Positions 54,388-63,136 of a DNA stretch of 64,000 nucleotides are shown here, one piece after another. The position numbers and the translations under genes were made by a program. A model generated the notes under the pieces. It worked only from the letters and a program-made list of their open reading frames with translations, made no database searches and had not been told where the DNA came from. The DNA is from Thiohalocapsa halophila (lineage in GTDB: Bacteria; Pseudomonadota; Gammaproteobacteria; Chromatiales; Chromatiaceae). Position 1 is the first letter of the stretch, and every line of letters begins with the position of its first letter. The stretch lies in contig NZ_NRRV01000011.1 of the NCBI RefSeq assembly GCF_016583825.1, forward strand, positions 1-64,000. Direction: 5' to 3'.

Positions 54388-54506
54388 CGAGTAGCGAGTA
54401 ACGAGTAACGAGTAACGAGTAGCGAGTAACGAGTAACGAGTGGCGAGGTATGCTCTCTTCCTCGTCCCTCGTCCCTCGTCCCTCGACACTCGACACTCGA
54501 CACTCC
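54388..54506. repeat. 7-base-period inverted repeat hairpin between cydB and cydX
   Basis: The left arm is seven to eight units of the type CGAGTAA (for example GCGAGTAACGAGTAACGAGT). The right arm has CTCGTCC units ×3 then CTCGACA units ×3. CGAGT and ACTCG units can pair across a short centre (ATGCTCTCTTC). It has the same plan as the AGTGCG hairpins at 22304-22374 and 24352-24446, but a different unit. It may dampen or stabilise the cydAB part of the message. Confidence 0.75.
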
Positions 54507-54540
54507 CAGCAACAACCGCAAATATCAGAGGAGCCCGACC

Positions 54541-54663
54541 ATGTGGTATTTCACCTGGATATTAGGCGTCCTGCTCGCCGTCGCCTTCGGCATCATCAAC
54601 GTCATGTGGTACGAGTCCGAGCAGTGCCTCGGTGAGCCGGACGACGACAAGCTCGACGCCTGA
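54541..54663 (+). CDS. cydX: cytochrome bd small subunit CydX
   Basis: A 40-residue single-pass membrane protein: MWYFTWILGVLLAVAFGIIN followed by VMWYESEQCLGEPDDDKLDA. The N-terminal MWYFTWILG and the Glu in the WYE motif match CydX, which stabilises the heme centres of cytochrome bd. GAGGAG lies 7 bases before the ATG. It is the last gene of the cyd operon, 156 bases beyond cydB across the repeat hairpin. Confidence 0.93.
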   Translation: MWYFTWILGVLLAVAFGIINVMWYESEQCLGEPDDDKLDA

Positions 54664-54767
54664 GCCGAGCCGCAACAGCGCAAACCTCGCCCGCCGTCGC
54701 AGTCCCAACAGCCAGAGCCAGCCGCCTGCGGCGGGCGTCAGCCGCCATTGCCAGCTGCCGGGTCCGC

Positions 54768-54998
54768 TCAGTTTGCCGGTCCCACCCAACGCAGCGGCCG
54801 CGCCAGTCTGACTGGCGCGACGGCGCGGGCACCGCCCAAGCCCTCCGTCAGCCCGCTGACCGCGAATTCCGGGTCGGCGAGCAGCAGCTGGTCCACTTCC
54901 CGCCTGGGCTCATCGCGGGCTATTGCCTCGACGAGACTCGCCGCCAGCCACAGGTCCAGGCGCGTGGTTGTTGGATCGCTCTTCCGGTCGCACTCCAA
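54768..54998 (-). CDS. possible small protein or gene fragment, unknown
   Basis: A 76-residue frame with protein-like composition (LDLWLAASLVEAIARDEPRR, then EVDQLLLADPEFAVSGLTEG). I do not recognise a family and no ribosome binding site is evident. The frame stays open upstream to about 55040, so it may be the C-terminal remnant of a longer gene cut by the MITE-like copy. Confidence 0.25.
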   Translation of the reverse strand: MECDRKSDPTTTRLDLWLAASLVEAIARDEPRREVDQLLLADPEFAVSGLTEGLGGARAVAPVRLARPLRWVGPAN

Positions 54999-55054
54999 AC
55001 CGCGTGAGATCTCAGGGCGACTCAGCGATCGCCTACCCAGGTAAGCAAAGGGTT

Positions 55055-55300
55055 ACCCTAGAAACGGTGGGTGAACGGCCCCCAAGGCGCGTGCCGCGTG
55101 CCTGATCGCAAACCGCCCGGCGAGGCACAACCAGGCGGAATAGCCGGCCTATTCCAACGAGTTGTAACGCAGCTCGGCGCCGCGCGGGGTGTGCCATGGG
55201 GGCGTAGCGGCCTGCATCAGACAGATGAGCTGTCAGTCGGCAGTCGGCACCAGCGCGCAATCTGCGCAAAGACTTGTAGCCACAGACTCGATGCTCCCCA
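55055..55300. mobile_element. second, diverged MITE-like element (inverted)
   Basis: It begins ACCCTAGAAACGGTGGGTGA, matching one terminal repeat of the element at 36042-36282. It then follows that element in reverse complement through GGCGGAATAGCCGGCCTATT and CCAACGAGTTGTAACGCAGC to the region with CTTGTAGCCACAGACTCGAT. The far terminal repeat is no longer recognisable. Confidence 0.65.
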
Positions 55301-55351
55301 GCAGGTCATGTCATCCGTCCCGACCATACCTATCCCAAACCTATCCCAACA

Positions 55352-55483
55352 TTGCCGCTCAAGCGCCTGCGCTTCCAGTGCGAGGCCCTCGAGCCGATCC
55401 GTCTGCCGCCTTATACCGGCTCCGCGTGGCGCGGTCTCATTGGCTCGAGCTTGCGGCATGGCATCGCGAAGCGGCGCTTTGGG
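55352..55483 (+). pseudogene. cas6: N-terminal fragment of CRISPR endoribonuclease Cas6
   Basis: The first 40 residues (LPLKRLRFQCEALEPIRLPP, then YTGSAWRGLIGSSLRHGI) match the N terminus of RAMP-type Cas6 proteins, where R-L-PP-Y-x-GSAWRG is characteristic. After about 55480 the similarity ends. No other cas gene and no repeat-spacer array is seen in the window, so this is a stray fragment. Confidence 0.6.
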
Positions 55484-55610
55484 ACGAGGTTGGGTCAGGC
55501 AGGAAGGGCCGCGCGGCAGTCGAAGAGGCAGCGACCGCTGCGCGGCGAGTCCCCGCCGCATTGGTCGTACTGGTTTGTGATCTTGGGCCGCTGGATTTCC
55601 GTTACCGCCT

Positions 55611-55652
55611 GACTGTCAGGCCTCCTGGCGTCGGCCCGAGCGACGCCGAGGC
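55611..55652. repeat. dispersed palindromic repeat (CCTCCTGGCGTCGG family), copy 3
   Basis: CTGTCAGGCCTCCTGGCGTC then GGCCCGAGCGACGCCGAGGC. The GGCGTCGG/CGACGCC arms can fold. Same family as 4724-4770 and 18999-19042. Confidence 0.55.
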
Positions 55653-56445
55653 ACCTGTGGGCCGGCAGCAGGCAACAGTTACCCCGTCTCCTTGCGATGT
55701 ATCGCGTTGAACGGGCGGGATCTGTGTACCGTCGTGTGCCGGGACAGCGCCGAGCACCGCGGTCCCGCCGCCCTTTTGGCACTTGAGTCTTTGTGGTCGG
55801 TCACGAACAGCGCGTGCTCACGGTTGCATCCGACCGGGGATTGCGAGACCGTGTACTGGCGCACTCGAGAGAAGCCCGCCGGCAGCGGGGGTCTGGTCGC
55901 CGCACGGCACCAGCGCGCGGCGAGCCTTCCCCAAGCCTGGGCGCTGTTGGCGGTGCGCGTCGCACCGGCAACCTTGCGGCGCCGACCTTCTCGGCCGCGA
56001 GTCGTCCGGCTGCCGCGACGCCATCGATGCTGGACGCGACCGGGGCCGATCCACCGGCGCCAAGACCGCTGATGCCTAAGAGGCCCCGCCGCGGCCGCAA
56101 GCTTGCCGCCGGCGCGGCCGCCAGCGGACTCGGCCAAGCTTGCAGCCGTCGTGCGACCCTGCCGCATGCCCGGGATGCGCGCTGGTGTCCGTTGGCAGTG
56201 CCCATGCAGGCCCCAGCGTTTGCGCCGGATGCCGCACGGGTCTTCGCGGTGCTCCGTGTCTACGCGCGGCGAAACGGCAGGGGCGCCGAGCCGCGCCGGA
56301 GTTGTTTGCGCTATGCTCGCGGTTCGCTGCCAAGTCCGCGGCGCACGTGATGCTCGGATGGACCTCTTCCAGCATCCCAGGCTAGGGAAACGCCGAATGA
56401 TCGGCATTTCCCGTGCGGGGCAGCACGCCCTGCCGTTTTCAGCAC
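55653..56445. other. gene-poor stretch
   Basis: About 790 bases in which I can support no gene. All six frames give only Arg/Ala-rich translations without family motifs. A GTTTCCCGT-type repeat (AACGCCGAATGATCGGCATT) lies at about 56384-56420, just before the JAMM lipoprotein gene. Confidence 0.45.
56384..56420. repeat. dispersed GATCG-GTTTCCCGT hairpin repeat, copy 3
   Basis: AAACGCCGAATGATCGGCAT then TTCCCGTGCGGGGCAG. The stem GCCGA/TCGGC is clear. Relatives lie at 870-900 and about 50795-50822. Confidence 0.45.
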
Positions 56446-56967
56446 ATGATGATGAAAGTCCCGCCCTTTATCGGTGCCGCCATGCTCGGCGCGGCCCTCT
56501 GTGCCGGCTGCGCCACGCAGCGTGCGCTGACGCCCTTGCCGGCCGACGGTCCGGACATGGTTACGCAGCCCGTTGCCGATATCCTCATCCGTGCCGTGAA
56601 CGACACCCGCGCCACCCGCCGGGAGGTGGCCGGCTGGTGCGTGAGCGATGCACGCACCGGGCAACTGACGCGGGTGGTGCGTGCAGGGCTGGGAGACGAC
56701 ACCAACGTCGGCCTTGCGCTGCCCGTCGGTCGCCGCGGCAACCACGAGCTCTCCTGCTCTTGGCACACGCATCTCTGGGGCCGGCGCGTCGTCCCCGGCC
56801 CAAGCAAGCAGGATTTGCGTAACTCCCGTCTGCCGCAGGTGAGCGAAATCCACCACTTCGTGGTCGATCAGCACGGCATTTGGCACTATGCCGACGGGCG
56901 CGTGCTGAGCATGTGCCCGTGGAACCCGACGGGCACGAACTTCGCTGCGGGCCAGTGCCGGACCTGA
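56446..56967 (+). CDS. lipoprotein with JAMM/MPN-type metallopeptidase motif
   Basis: A 173-residue lipoprotein precursor: signal MMMKVPPFIGAAMLGAALCA with lipobox CAGC, then a compact domain. The segment HELSCSWHTHLWGRRVVPGP followed by SKQDL fits the JAMM zinc signature H-x-H-x(n)-S-x-x-D, with a possible catalytic Glu upstream in TRREVAGWC. JAMM proteases cut isopeptide or peptide bonds; periplasmic lipoprotein examples are unusual. Three consecutive ATG codons are possible starts, without a strong ribosome binding site. Isolated in a gene-poor region. Confidence 0.6.
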   Translation: MMMKVPPFIGAAMLGAALCAGCATQRALTPLPADGPDMVTQPVADILIRAVNDTRATRREVAGWCVSDARTGQLTRVVRAGLGDDTNVGLALPVGRRGNHELSCSWHTHLWGRRVVPGPSKQDLRNSRLPQVSEIHHFVVDQHGIWHYADGRVLSMCPWNPTGTNFAAGQCRT

Positions 56968-57235
56968 CGGGGCGCTGCGGCGGCTGGTGTTTCACCGCGC
57001 TCGACCAGCCGCGCGCAGACTGCGCAGGCCGAAGCGCTCCGCCCGAAGGCTGCGAGATCGAGCCGGCGCAGACGAGGCCGTGGCCGGCGCAGGCGGCGCT
57101 GGCTGTTGTCCGCGCGCGGTGACATGCTATGCCGAGCGCGCAGTGCCGGTTTATCCGTCAAGGTCAGTTGTCTTCTCGATCCCTTATAGCCTACGGTAGC
57201 GAGTTATCTCTCCCACAGCCCAACGGAGGCTAGCT

Positions 57236-58225
57236 TTGAAGGAATCGAACAAGAGTCCGATCAAGCGGATACTGACCTGGCTCACCAAGCAAACGGTGCT
57301 CTGGTCGGGCCTGATCATCGGCATCCCCGTGCTGCTGGCGGCACTGTGGATCGGCATCCTGATCTGGGTCTGGGATACCCCCGAGATCAACAAAGATTTC
57401 CAGGATCCGGCCAACGCCGACCTCGCCCGTGACGAGAAGGGCGCCCTGTTGGCCGAGGCCATCACCTATCAGTTCCGGCGCCGCCTGAACGATCAGGGCG
57501 GCTGGGCCCCGAACGACCTGGTGATCTTCTTCGACCGCAACGCCGCCTGTGCGGCCGGGGTCAAGGGCGAGCCCGGCGGCATCTGGTACGTCACCACGGA
57601 GATCTTCGAGGTCTTCGCCGATCGCACCGCACGCATCGGCGGCTCGTCTCAAGACGATCCCCGGTTGACCAACGCGGCCAAGAAGTTCAACTACGACCCG
57701 CGTCGCTGGGGCATTTCCTGGCTCGGTGGTGCCGACTCCCAGCACGAGTATGAGCTTGGCTTCGAGGACCTCGACGAGTACGTCAAGGACCTGCGCGCCG
57801 GCAACGCCGTCAGCAACGTGCGCCCGGATGATCTGGCCGCATTGCTCACTGAGCTGGGCGGACAAAACGGCGCGCTGGACAAGATCTACTCGCGGCTGAA
57901 CGACGCCGCCCAGGTCCCGCCCGACGAGCGCCGCCACCGGGTGTATTCGGCCATCTGTGCCGCGGCGGTGTCGGCTGACACGCTTTCGGTCATCCGCTCC
58001 GCCTATGGGCCCGACTTCGAGCCCGATGCCGTGGTGGCGCTCGATGAGGCCATCCAAGACCTGTACCGCGTGTCGCAGTTATACCCGCCGATCGTGCTGA
58101 ACGGCGCCGACGACAGCCTCTGGCTCGTCAACCATGCCCGCAACATCGCGGCCATGTTGTCGGCGACCTTCGATCCCATCCTGGACTCGGCCCGCTCTTT
58201 GCCCGGCGGGGAGGTCGCTCGCTGA
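57236..58225 (+). CDS. DUF2333-family membrane-anchored protein
   Basis: A 329-residue protein with one membrane helix near residues 22-45 (VLWSGLIIGIPVLLAALWIG) and a soluble helical body. Segments such as RLTNAAKKFNYDPRRWGISW and YELGFEDLDEYVKDLRAGNA match the DUF2333 family of gammaproteobacteria. The function is unknown. The start is TTG, supported by GGAGG 6 bases upstream. Confidence 0.75.
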   Translation: MKESNKSPIKRILTWLTKQTVLWSGLIIGIPVLLAALWIGILIWVWDTPEINKDFQDPANADLARDEKGALLAEAITYQFRRRLNDQGGWAPNDLVIFFDRNAACAAGVKGEPGGIWYVTTEIFEVFADRTARIGGSSQDDPRLTNAAKKFNYDPRRWGISWLGGADSQHEYELGFEDLDEYVKDLRAGNAVSNVRPDDLAALLTELGGQNGALDKIYSRLNDAAQVPPDERRHRVYSAICAAAVSADTLSVIRSAYGPDFEPDAVVALDEAIQDLYRVSQLYPPIVLNGADDSLWLVNHARNIAAMLSATFDPILDSARSLPGGEVAR

Positions 58226-58235
58226 GCGCGGTGCC

Positions 58236-59633
58236 TCAGAGGTTACGCTCGGCGTCCGAGGTTTGGCCGGAAAGGGCCTCATCGTCACGCCCATCGAGTG
58301 CCGCGCGGACTTCCGCATGGCGCTCGCGCGTGATCGGGAAGCGGATCAGAAACAGCGCGCCGGCTGCCATCATCACCGCTGGGACGACGCCGTAGATCAG
58401 CATCAGGCGCGCCTGCACCGCCGGCGGGGTCACGTCCGCGCTCGGGTCGTAGCCGAAGGCGGCGGGCAGGGCGGTGCCGAGCAGCACGCCGAGGGCCAGC
58501 GAGAGCTTGATGGTCATGCCCCAGGCCGCGAAGTAGAGCCCGGAGCGCTGCCGCCCGGAGGACAGGCTGTCGACGTCGATGACATCGGCGGCGATGGAGT
58601 TGGCCAGGAACAGGATGGACGCGAAGCTGGACCCGCGGATGGCGATCAGCACCAGGAGCTGCACGGCGTCGCCCGCGCGCAGCAGCGCCAGCGGCAGACT
58701 CAGCACCGCCAGCCAGAGCGCCGCCGCCACCAGCGCCCGGTGCTTGCCGATGCGCACCGACAGCCACAGCCAGGCGGGCACCGCTGCCAGCGTGGCCAGG
58801 TTCTCGATGAAGATCATCCACGGGAACAGCGACTCATCACCCATGACGTCCGCCAGCACCAGGCGATGCAGCGTACCCTGGATGGCGATGCCGGAGACGA
58901 ACAGCAGCACGCAGCCGATCATGCGCCCGAAGGCTGGGTTGCGCGCGAGGATGCGCAGTCCCTCGATGAAGCCGAGGTGCACCCGCTCAGTGCGTTCCGG
59001 CGGGCCTTCCGGCACTCGCAGCAGCGCCACCGCCACCAGCACCGGCAAGCCCAGCACAAGCACCCAGGCCATGCCGCGCAGCTGCTCGGCACCGGCGGTG
59101 AGACCCTGCACACTCAGCACCACCAGAAATCCCAGCAGCGCCACCTGGCCGGCGGTGGACAGCGCTTCGCGGATACTGGTGATGCGCGAGCGCTCGTCGT
59201 AGTCGGTGGACAGCTCGGCGCCCCAGGCCTTGTGCGGCAGGTCGATCATCGTGAAGCCGAGATACAGCAGGGCCGCCCAGAACAGCAGGTGGCCGAGGCT
59301 CGCCGCCTCTGCGGGCACGAATACCTGCCAGACGGCGACGACGAACAGCGGTGTGCCCAGCAGCATCCAGGGCTTGCGCCGGCCCCAGCGGGTGTGGATG
59401 CGGTCGCTCAGGCCGCCGATGAGCGGGTCTGTGATGACGTCCAGCACCCGCGAGGCGGCGATGGTCGCACCCACTGCGGCCAGCGGCAGTCCCAATTCGT
59501 CGGCATAGAAGGCCGGCACGAACAGCGCCATGGGCAGGGCCGCCACGGACGTCATCAGCGACGGCAGGGCGTAGAGCACGAGCAAGCCTCTGGGGATCTG
59601 GGCGCGATGCACCATGGCGCTGGGCCTCGTCAT
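58236..59633 (-). CDS. GPH-type sugar:cation symporter (MFS superfamily)
   Basis: A 465-residue transporter with about twelve helices. The N-terminal half has the GPH pattern: AASRVLDVITDPLIGGLSDR with IHTRWGRRKPWMLLGTPLFV, and FTMIDLPHKAWGAELSTDYD with ERSRITSIREALSTAGQVAL. The second half has IRGSSFASILFLANSIAADV and the segment LSSGRQRSGLYFAAWGMTIK. Substrates of the family are glycosides and sugars; this one is unknown. It is convergent with the DUF2333 gene, with ends 10 bases apart. Confidence 0.88.
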   Translation of the reverse strand: MTRPSAMVHRAQIPRGLLVLYALPSLMTSVAALPMALFVPAFYADELGLPLAAVGATIAASRVLDVITDPLIGGLSDRIHTRWGRRKPWMLLGTPLFVVAVWQVFVPAEAASLGHLLFWAALLYLGFTMIDLPHKAWGAELSTDYDERSRITSIREALSTAGQVALLGFLVVLSVQGLTAGAEQLRGMAWVLVLGLPVLVAVALLRVPEGPPERTERVHLGFIEGLRILARNPAFGRMIGCVLLFVSGIAIQGTLHRLVLADVMGDESLFPWMIFIENLATLAAVPAWLWLSVRIGKHRALVAAALWLAVLSLPLALLRAGDAVQLLVLIAIRGSSFASILFLANSIAADVIDVDSLSSGRQRSGLYFAAWGMTIKLSLALGVLLGTALPAAFGYDPSADVTPPAVQARLMLIYGVVPAVMMAAGALFLIRFPITRERHAEVRAALDGRDDEALSGQTSDAERNL

Positions 59634-60005
59634 CTGGGTTCAGGATTACCCGGATGTCGCGACCTTCGTGCCAACATCCGAGGGGGGCGTGCCAGAGAAC
59701 GCCCGCGCGCGTGATGCAGCGCGAGCCGGCAAGAATCGCGAATGCCTGCTTCGTCGGCGATGACCAGGAAGCGCTTCGCTCGGTTACGCCCCCATCTGCT
59801 CCGGGATCTGCTCCAGGATCTGCTCCGGGTGCCGGTGCGGGTGCTGCTCGGGGCGGGAACTGTGCTGCCTTTTCTGTCATCCTTGGCGCGGGCTCATCCC
59901 AGGGCCTAGCAGCGCGTCGGGCACCCGTCGGTGGCGGACCGGCAATCGTCGGCAGATGTCCGACAGCGCTTAGTATCACCAATCGCAGCAGGAGCAAGAT
60001 CTGCC
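59634..60005. other. intergenic region with a 12-base triple repeat
   Basis: No gene. ATCTGCTCCGGG/ATCTGCTCCAGG/ATCTGCTCCGGG is a 12-base tandem repeat at 59794-59829. The 3' part holds the ribosome binding site of the ferritin gene (AGGAG at about 59990). Confidence 0.6.
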
Positions 60006-60293
60006 ATGGCAAACGAGGGTTACCACGAGCCCATCGACGAGCTGTCCGACGAGACCCGGGACATGCACCGGGCGATCGTCTCACTGATGGAAGAGCTGGA
60101 GGCGGTCGACTGGTACAACCAGCGCGTGGACGCCTGCAAAGATTCGGAGCTCGCCGCCATCCTCGCCCACAACCGCGACGAAGAAAAAGAGCACGCGGCG
60201 ATGCTGCTGGAGTGGATTCGGCGCAAGGACCCGAAGCTCGACGGCGAGCTCAAGGACTATCTGTTCACCAGCAAGCCCATTGCCCACCAGTGA
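60006..60293 (+). CDS. encapsulated ferritin (EncFtn) family protein
   Basis: A 95-residue two-helix ferritin-like protein: MANEGYHEPIDELSDETRDM, LMEELEAVDWYNQRVDACKD and ILAHNRDEEKEHAAMLLEWI, ending LKDYLFTSKPIAHQ. The Glu residues and E-x-x-H motif form a diiron ferroxidase centre on dimerisation. Its C terminus resembles the targeting peptide for encapsulin shells. The shell gene is not adjacent here: the next gene is a glycosyltransferase. AGGAG lies about 11 bases before the ATG. Confidence 0.93.
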   Translation: MANEGYHEPIDELSDETRDMHRAIVSLMEELEAVDWYNQRVDACKDSELAAILAHNRDEEKEHAAMLLEWIRRKDPKLDGELKDYLFTSKPIAHQ

Positions 60294-60389
60294 CGCTGCG
60301 CGGTGCCGACGACGGCTCGCCAGCGCACGCCGCCGCGTTCGGCACCGGGCCCAGCAGCAATGTTGTGAGACCGACCTGAGGGTTGAATC

Positions 60390-61658
60390 ATGGCCGATTT
60401 CCACCAGGAGCCGCAGATCACGACGCTGCATGCGCTGTATGAGGCGTTCGACAAGGAGAACTACTTGAGCAACCTCGAGCGGAAGCTGGAGGACCATGCG
60501 CGTCACACCCACATGAGCCTGTTGCTGCCCTCGCTGTACAGCGAGATGGGCAACGCCGGGGTGCTGGACCGCATCATCGAGCGCATCGCCGAGGTGCGCT
60601 ACCTCAAGAGCGTTGTCGTCGCCCTCGGCGGCGCCCCGGAAGAGGCACAGTTTCGCGCCGCTCAGGCCTACTTCGGCCAGCTGGCCAGCCCGGAGCGCGA
60701 GGTGCGGATCATCTGGATCGACGGCCCGCGCATCCAGGATCTGCTGGCGCAGATTGCGGAGCGCGAGATCCCCACCGGCGAGCGGGGCAAGGGGCAGTCG
60801 GTGTGGGTGACGCTGGGCTACCTCTTTGCTCGTGACCAGGCCAGCGTCATCGCGCTGCACGACTGCGACATCGTCACCTACAGCCGCACCATGCTGGCGC
60901 GGCTCATCGAGCCGGTGGCGAACCCAAACAACGACTTCCAGTTCTGCAAGGGCTACTACGCGCGCATCTCGCCCACCGAGCGCTCCATGAAGGGGCGCGT
61001 GACCCGGCTGTTCGTGACGCCCTTCGTCGATACCCTCTCGTGCATCATGTGCCAGCAGGGGCTGCCGGAGCTGCAGCGCTTCTTCGACTACCACAGGAGC
61101 TTCAAGTACCCGCTGGCCGGGGAGTTCTGCTTCACCTCCGACTTGGCCCGGGGCTTGAATATCGCCTACGACTGGGGCCTGGAGGTGGCGACCCTGTCGC
61201 AGGTGTACGATCAGCTCACCCGCCGGCAGGTGGCGCAGATCGATCTCGCGCCCAACTACGAGCACAAGCACCAAGAGCTGTCTCCGAACGACACCAACAA
61301 GGGCCTGCACCGCATGGTGGTGGACATCGCCAAGTTCTATCTCACCTACATGCGCTCCCACGGCGTGCCGCTGGACGACTCCTATGTGGATATGCTGCTC
61401 CACACCTATTACCAGAACGCGCTCAAGTACGTGCGCAAATACAGCTACGACTCGGACGTCAACGACCTGCACTACGACCTGTACGAAGAAGAATCCGCCG
61501 CGAGCCACTTCCGCGGCTTCCTCTGGGACGCCTGGATGCAGAGCAAGGGGCCGCAGGAGGCCAAGCTGATCCCGTCCTGGAACCGCGTCGCCTACACCTT
61601 TCCGCAGATCTACGAGCGCCTCCTGGAGGCGGTGGAAGCGGACAATGCGCAGCCTTGA
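60390..61658 (+). CDS. GpgS-like glucosyl-3-phosphoglycerate synthase (GT81-type glycosyltransferase)
   Basis: A 422-residue glycosyltransferase. Nucleotide-sugar-binding acidic motif is SVIALHDCDIVTYSRTMLAR near residue 158. Family-like segments are FCKGYYARISPTERSMKGRV with TRLFVTPF, KYPLAGEFCFTSDLARGLNI and WGLEVATLSQVYDQL, then IDLAPNYEHKHQELSPNDTN. This pattern matches GpgS enzymes, which make the precursor of the compatible solute glucosylglycerate. It suggests salt stress or nitrogen-limited osmoadaptation. No phosphatase gene (gpgP) is adjacent. GAGGG precedes the ATG. Confidence 0.75.
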   Translation: MADFHQEPQITTLHALYEAFDKENYLSNLERKLEDHARHTHMSLLLPSLYSEMGNAGVLDRIIERIAEVRYLKSVVVALGGAPEEAQFRAAQAYFGQLASPEREVRIIWIDGPRIQDLLAQIAEREIPTGERGKGQSVWVTLGYLFARDQASVIALHDCDIVTYSRTMLARLIEPVANPNNDFQFCKGYYARISPTERSMKGRVTRLFVTPFVDTLSCIMCQQGLPELQRFFDYHRSFKYPLAGEFCFTSDLARGLNIAYDWGLEVATLSQVYDQLTRRQVAQIDLAPNYEHKHQELSPNDTNKGLHRMVVDIAKFYLTYMRSHGVPLDDSYVDMLLHTYYQNALKYVRKYSYDSDVNDLHYDLYEEESAASHFRGFLWDAWMQSKGPQEAKLIPSWNRVAYTFPQIYERLLEAVEADNAQP

Positions 61659-61908
61659 TCCACTCGACCTCAATGCGGCTGGCCGGGTGCCGCTCTGGCC
61701 CCAAGGCTAACCCTATTTTGCGTACTGTTTGGCTGTCCTGCGGGCCACGCGGCGGGTATGCTGTCGCATCGGGGGCAGCCCTAACGGACGCGCCCCGGCC
61801 ACCAACCGTGCCGGGCCGACGCCGCCCCCTGACCCGTCTCACCGGGAGCACTGCTGCTTCCGAGAACCGGCACCCCTGAAGTTACGCAAGCCCGAAGGAG
61901 AGTTCGCC

Positions 61909-62478
61909 GTGTCCGCATCAGAGAACAAGCTCGACCGTAAGCGCTTCCTGCTCTATCAGCTGCCGTACGTGGTGCTCTATGTCGCCGCGCTGGGTCTGGT
62001 GGCCATGACCGCGCATGACGCCGCCGAGATGAGCACCTACTGGCAGATGTTCATCCCCTTGGTGGCGCTGGTCTCCATCCTCGGCGGCTGGCGCTGGGCC
62101 GGCAACGCCGGCAGCGAGCGCTGGGCCTATATCCTGCGCCAGGTGCTGCACTGGGGGGCGCTCATCCTGACCATTCGCCTGCTCTATGCGCATGCGGTAC
62201 AGGACTTTCTCAACGACGAGCAGGACGCCTTCGTGACCATCTATGTGATCGGCCTCGCGGCGGTGCTCTCCGGCATCTATCTGGACTGGAAAATGGCCCT
62301 GTTCGGGGTCTTCCTGCTGCTGAGCGGCGTCGCCATCGCCTGGCTGAATGACAACTGGATGCTGCTGGTGCTCGTGATCGGTGGTGCCGGTGCTATCGCC
62401 ATCGCCGTCTCATTGCTGATTCGGGGGCACTTGCCCGGTCAGGGGACGGGCGCCGCCGGCTCAGGCGCCGCGGTCTGA
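61909..62478 (+). CDS. conserved integral membrane protein, unknown function
   Basis: A 189-residue protein with about five to six helices: QLPYVVLYVAALGLVAMTAH, WQMFIPLVALVSILGGWRWA, LHWGALILTIRLLYA, AFVTIYVIGLAAVLSGIYLD, ALFGVFLLLSGVAIAWL and WMLLVLVIGGAGAIAIAVSL. A short charged N terminus precedes the first helix. The GTG at 61909 has AAGGAG 8 bases upstream. I do not recognise a named family with confidence. Confidence 0.65.
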   Translation: MSASENKLDRKRFLLYQLPYVVLYVAALGLVAMTAHDAAEMSTYWQMFIPLVALVSILGGWRWAGNAGSERWAYILRQVLHWGALILTIRLLYAHAVQDFLNDEQDAFVTIYVIGLAAVLSGIYLDWKMALFGVFLLLSGVAIAWLNDNWMLLVLVIGGAGAIAIAVSLLIRGHLPGQGTGAAGSGAAV

Positions 62479-62584
62479 GCGCCCTGCCAGATACCGCTGG
62501 CCAGAGACTGCCGGCCAGATACCGCCGACTGGCCACCGCCGGCCCGGCGTGCCGGGCCGGCGGTGAGCCGGCGGCGGGGACTGA

Positions 62585-62944
62585 TCACCAACCCCGCCCG
62601 GAGCGGCCACCTGCGCCGCGGTTGCCGCGCCCTTCGCGCATGCCGCGCAGGTAGGCTCGCTGCTCGTCCCGCCGCATGCGTTGCTCCGCCGTCAGCACCG
62701 CATCGATCTGCTCCCGCAGCCGGGCGCGGTGCATGTCCGCAGCCTGGTGGTGGTCGTCGAGGATGGCCCGGATCTCCGTACGCTGTGCTGCGCTGAGATC
62801 GAGCCGCTCGGCCATGCGCTCCATGCGCATGTCCAGTCGCTGCTCGGCGCGAGGATGGCCCTCCAGCGGCGCAGCGGTGGCGGCGCCGCCGGCCAATGCG
62901 ATGGCGATGGCGAGGGCGGTGAGCTGGGTCTTGGCGTTCAACAT
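62585..62944 (-). CDS. Spy/CpxP-family periplasmic protein
   Basis: A 119-residue secreted protein: signal peptide to about residue 24 (LAGGAATAAP), then helical segments with the two-fold LTxxQ-like motif seen as MERMAERLDLSAAQRTEIRA and LREQIDAVLTAEQRMRRDEQ. This is the plan of Spy/CpxP chaperones and heavy-metal-sensing relatives. The C-terminal 20 residues are Gly/Arg-rich. GGAGA precedes the ATG. It lies just downstream of a two-component system in the same direction, which in other bacteria controls such proteins. Confidence 0.8.
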   Translation of the reverse strand: MLNAKTQLTALAIAIALAGGAATAAPLEGHPRAEQRLDMRMERMAERLDLSAAQRTEIRAILDDHHQAADMHRARLREQIDAVLTAEQRMRRDEQRAYLRGMREGRGNRGAGGRSGRGW

Positions 62945-63136
62945 GTGTCGGTCTCCGTTGAGTGTGGTTGCCATGCTGTGGCCGGTCTGCGCGGCGTTTG
63001 GGGTCGGCGCGATCCAGCCACGCCGTGCAGATTAGGCGGCAACCGGGCAGTGGCTGCGCAGCCTCGGTGCAAAAAGGGTGCAAGTGTCGGCGCCGTGCTT
63101 CGCCGAGCGGCGCCGGTCGTCCGGCGCAGGCGCTGA

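Noticed and set aside
60390-61658. Encapsulin shell gene after encapsulated ferritin
   Set aside because: The product is a glycosyltransferase with an acidic nucleotide-sugar motif and does not resemble the HK97-fold shell protein.
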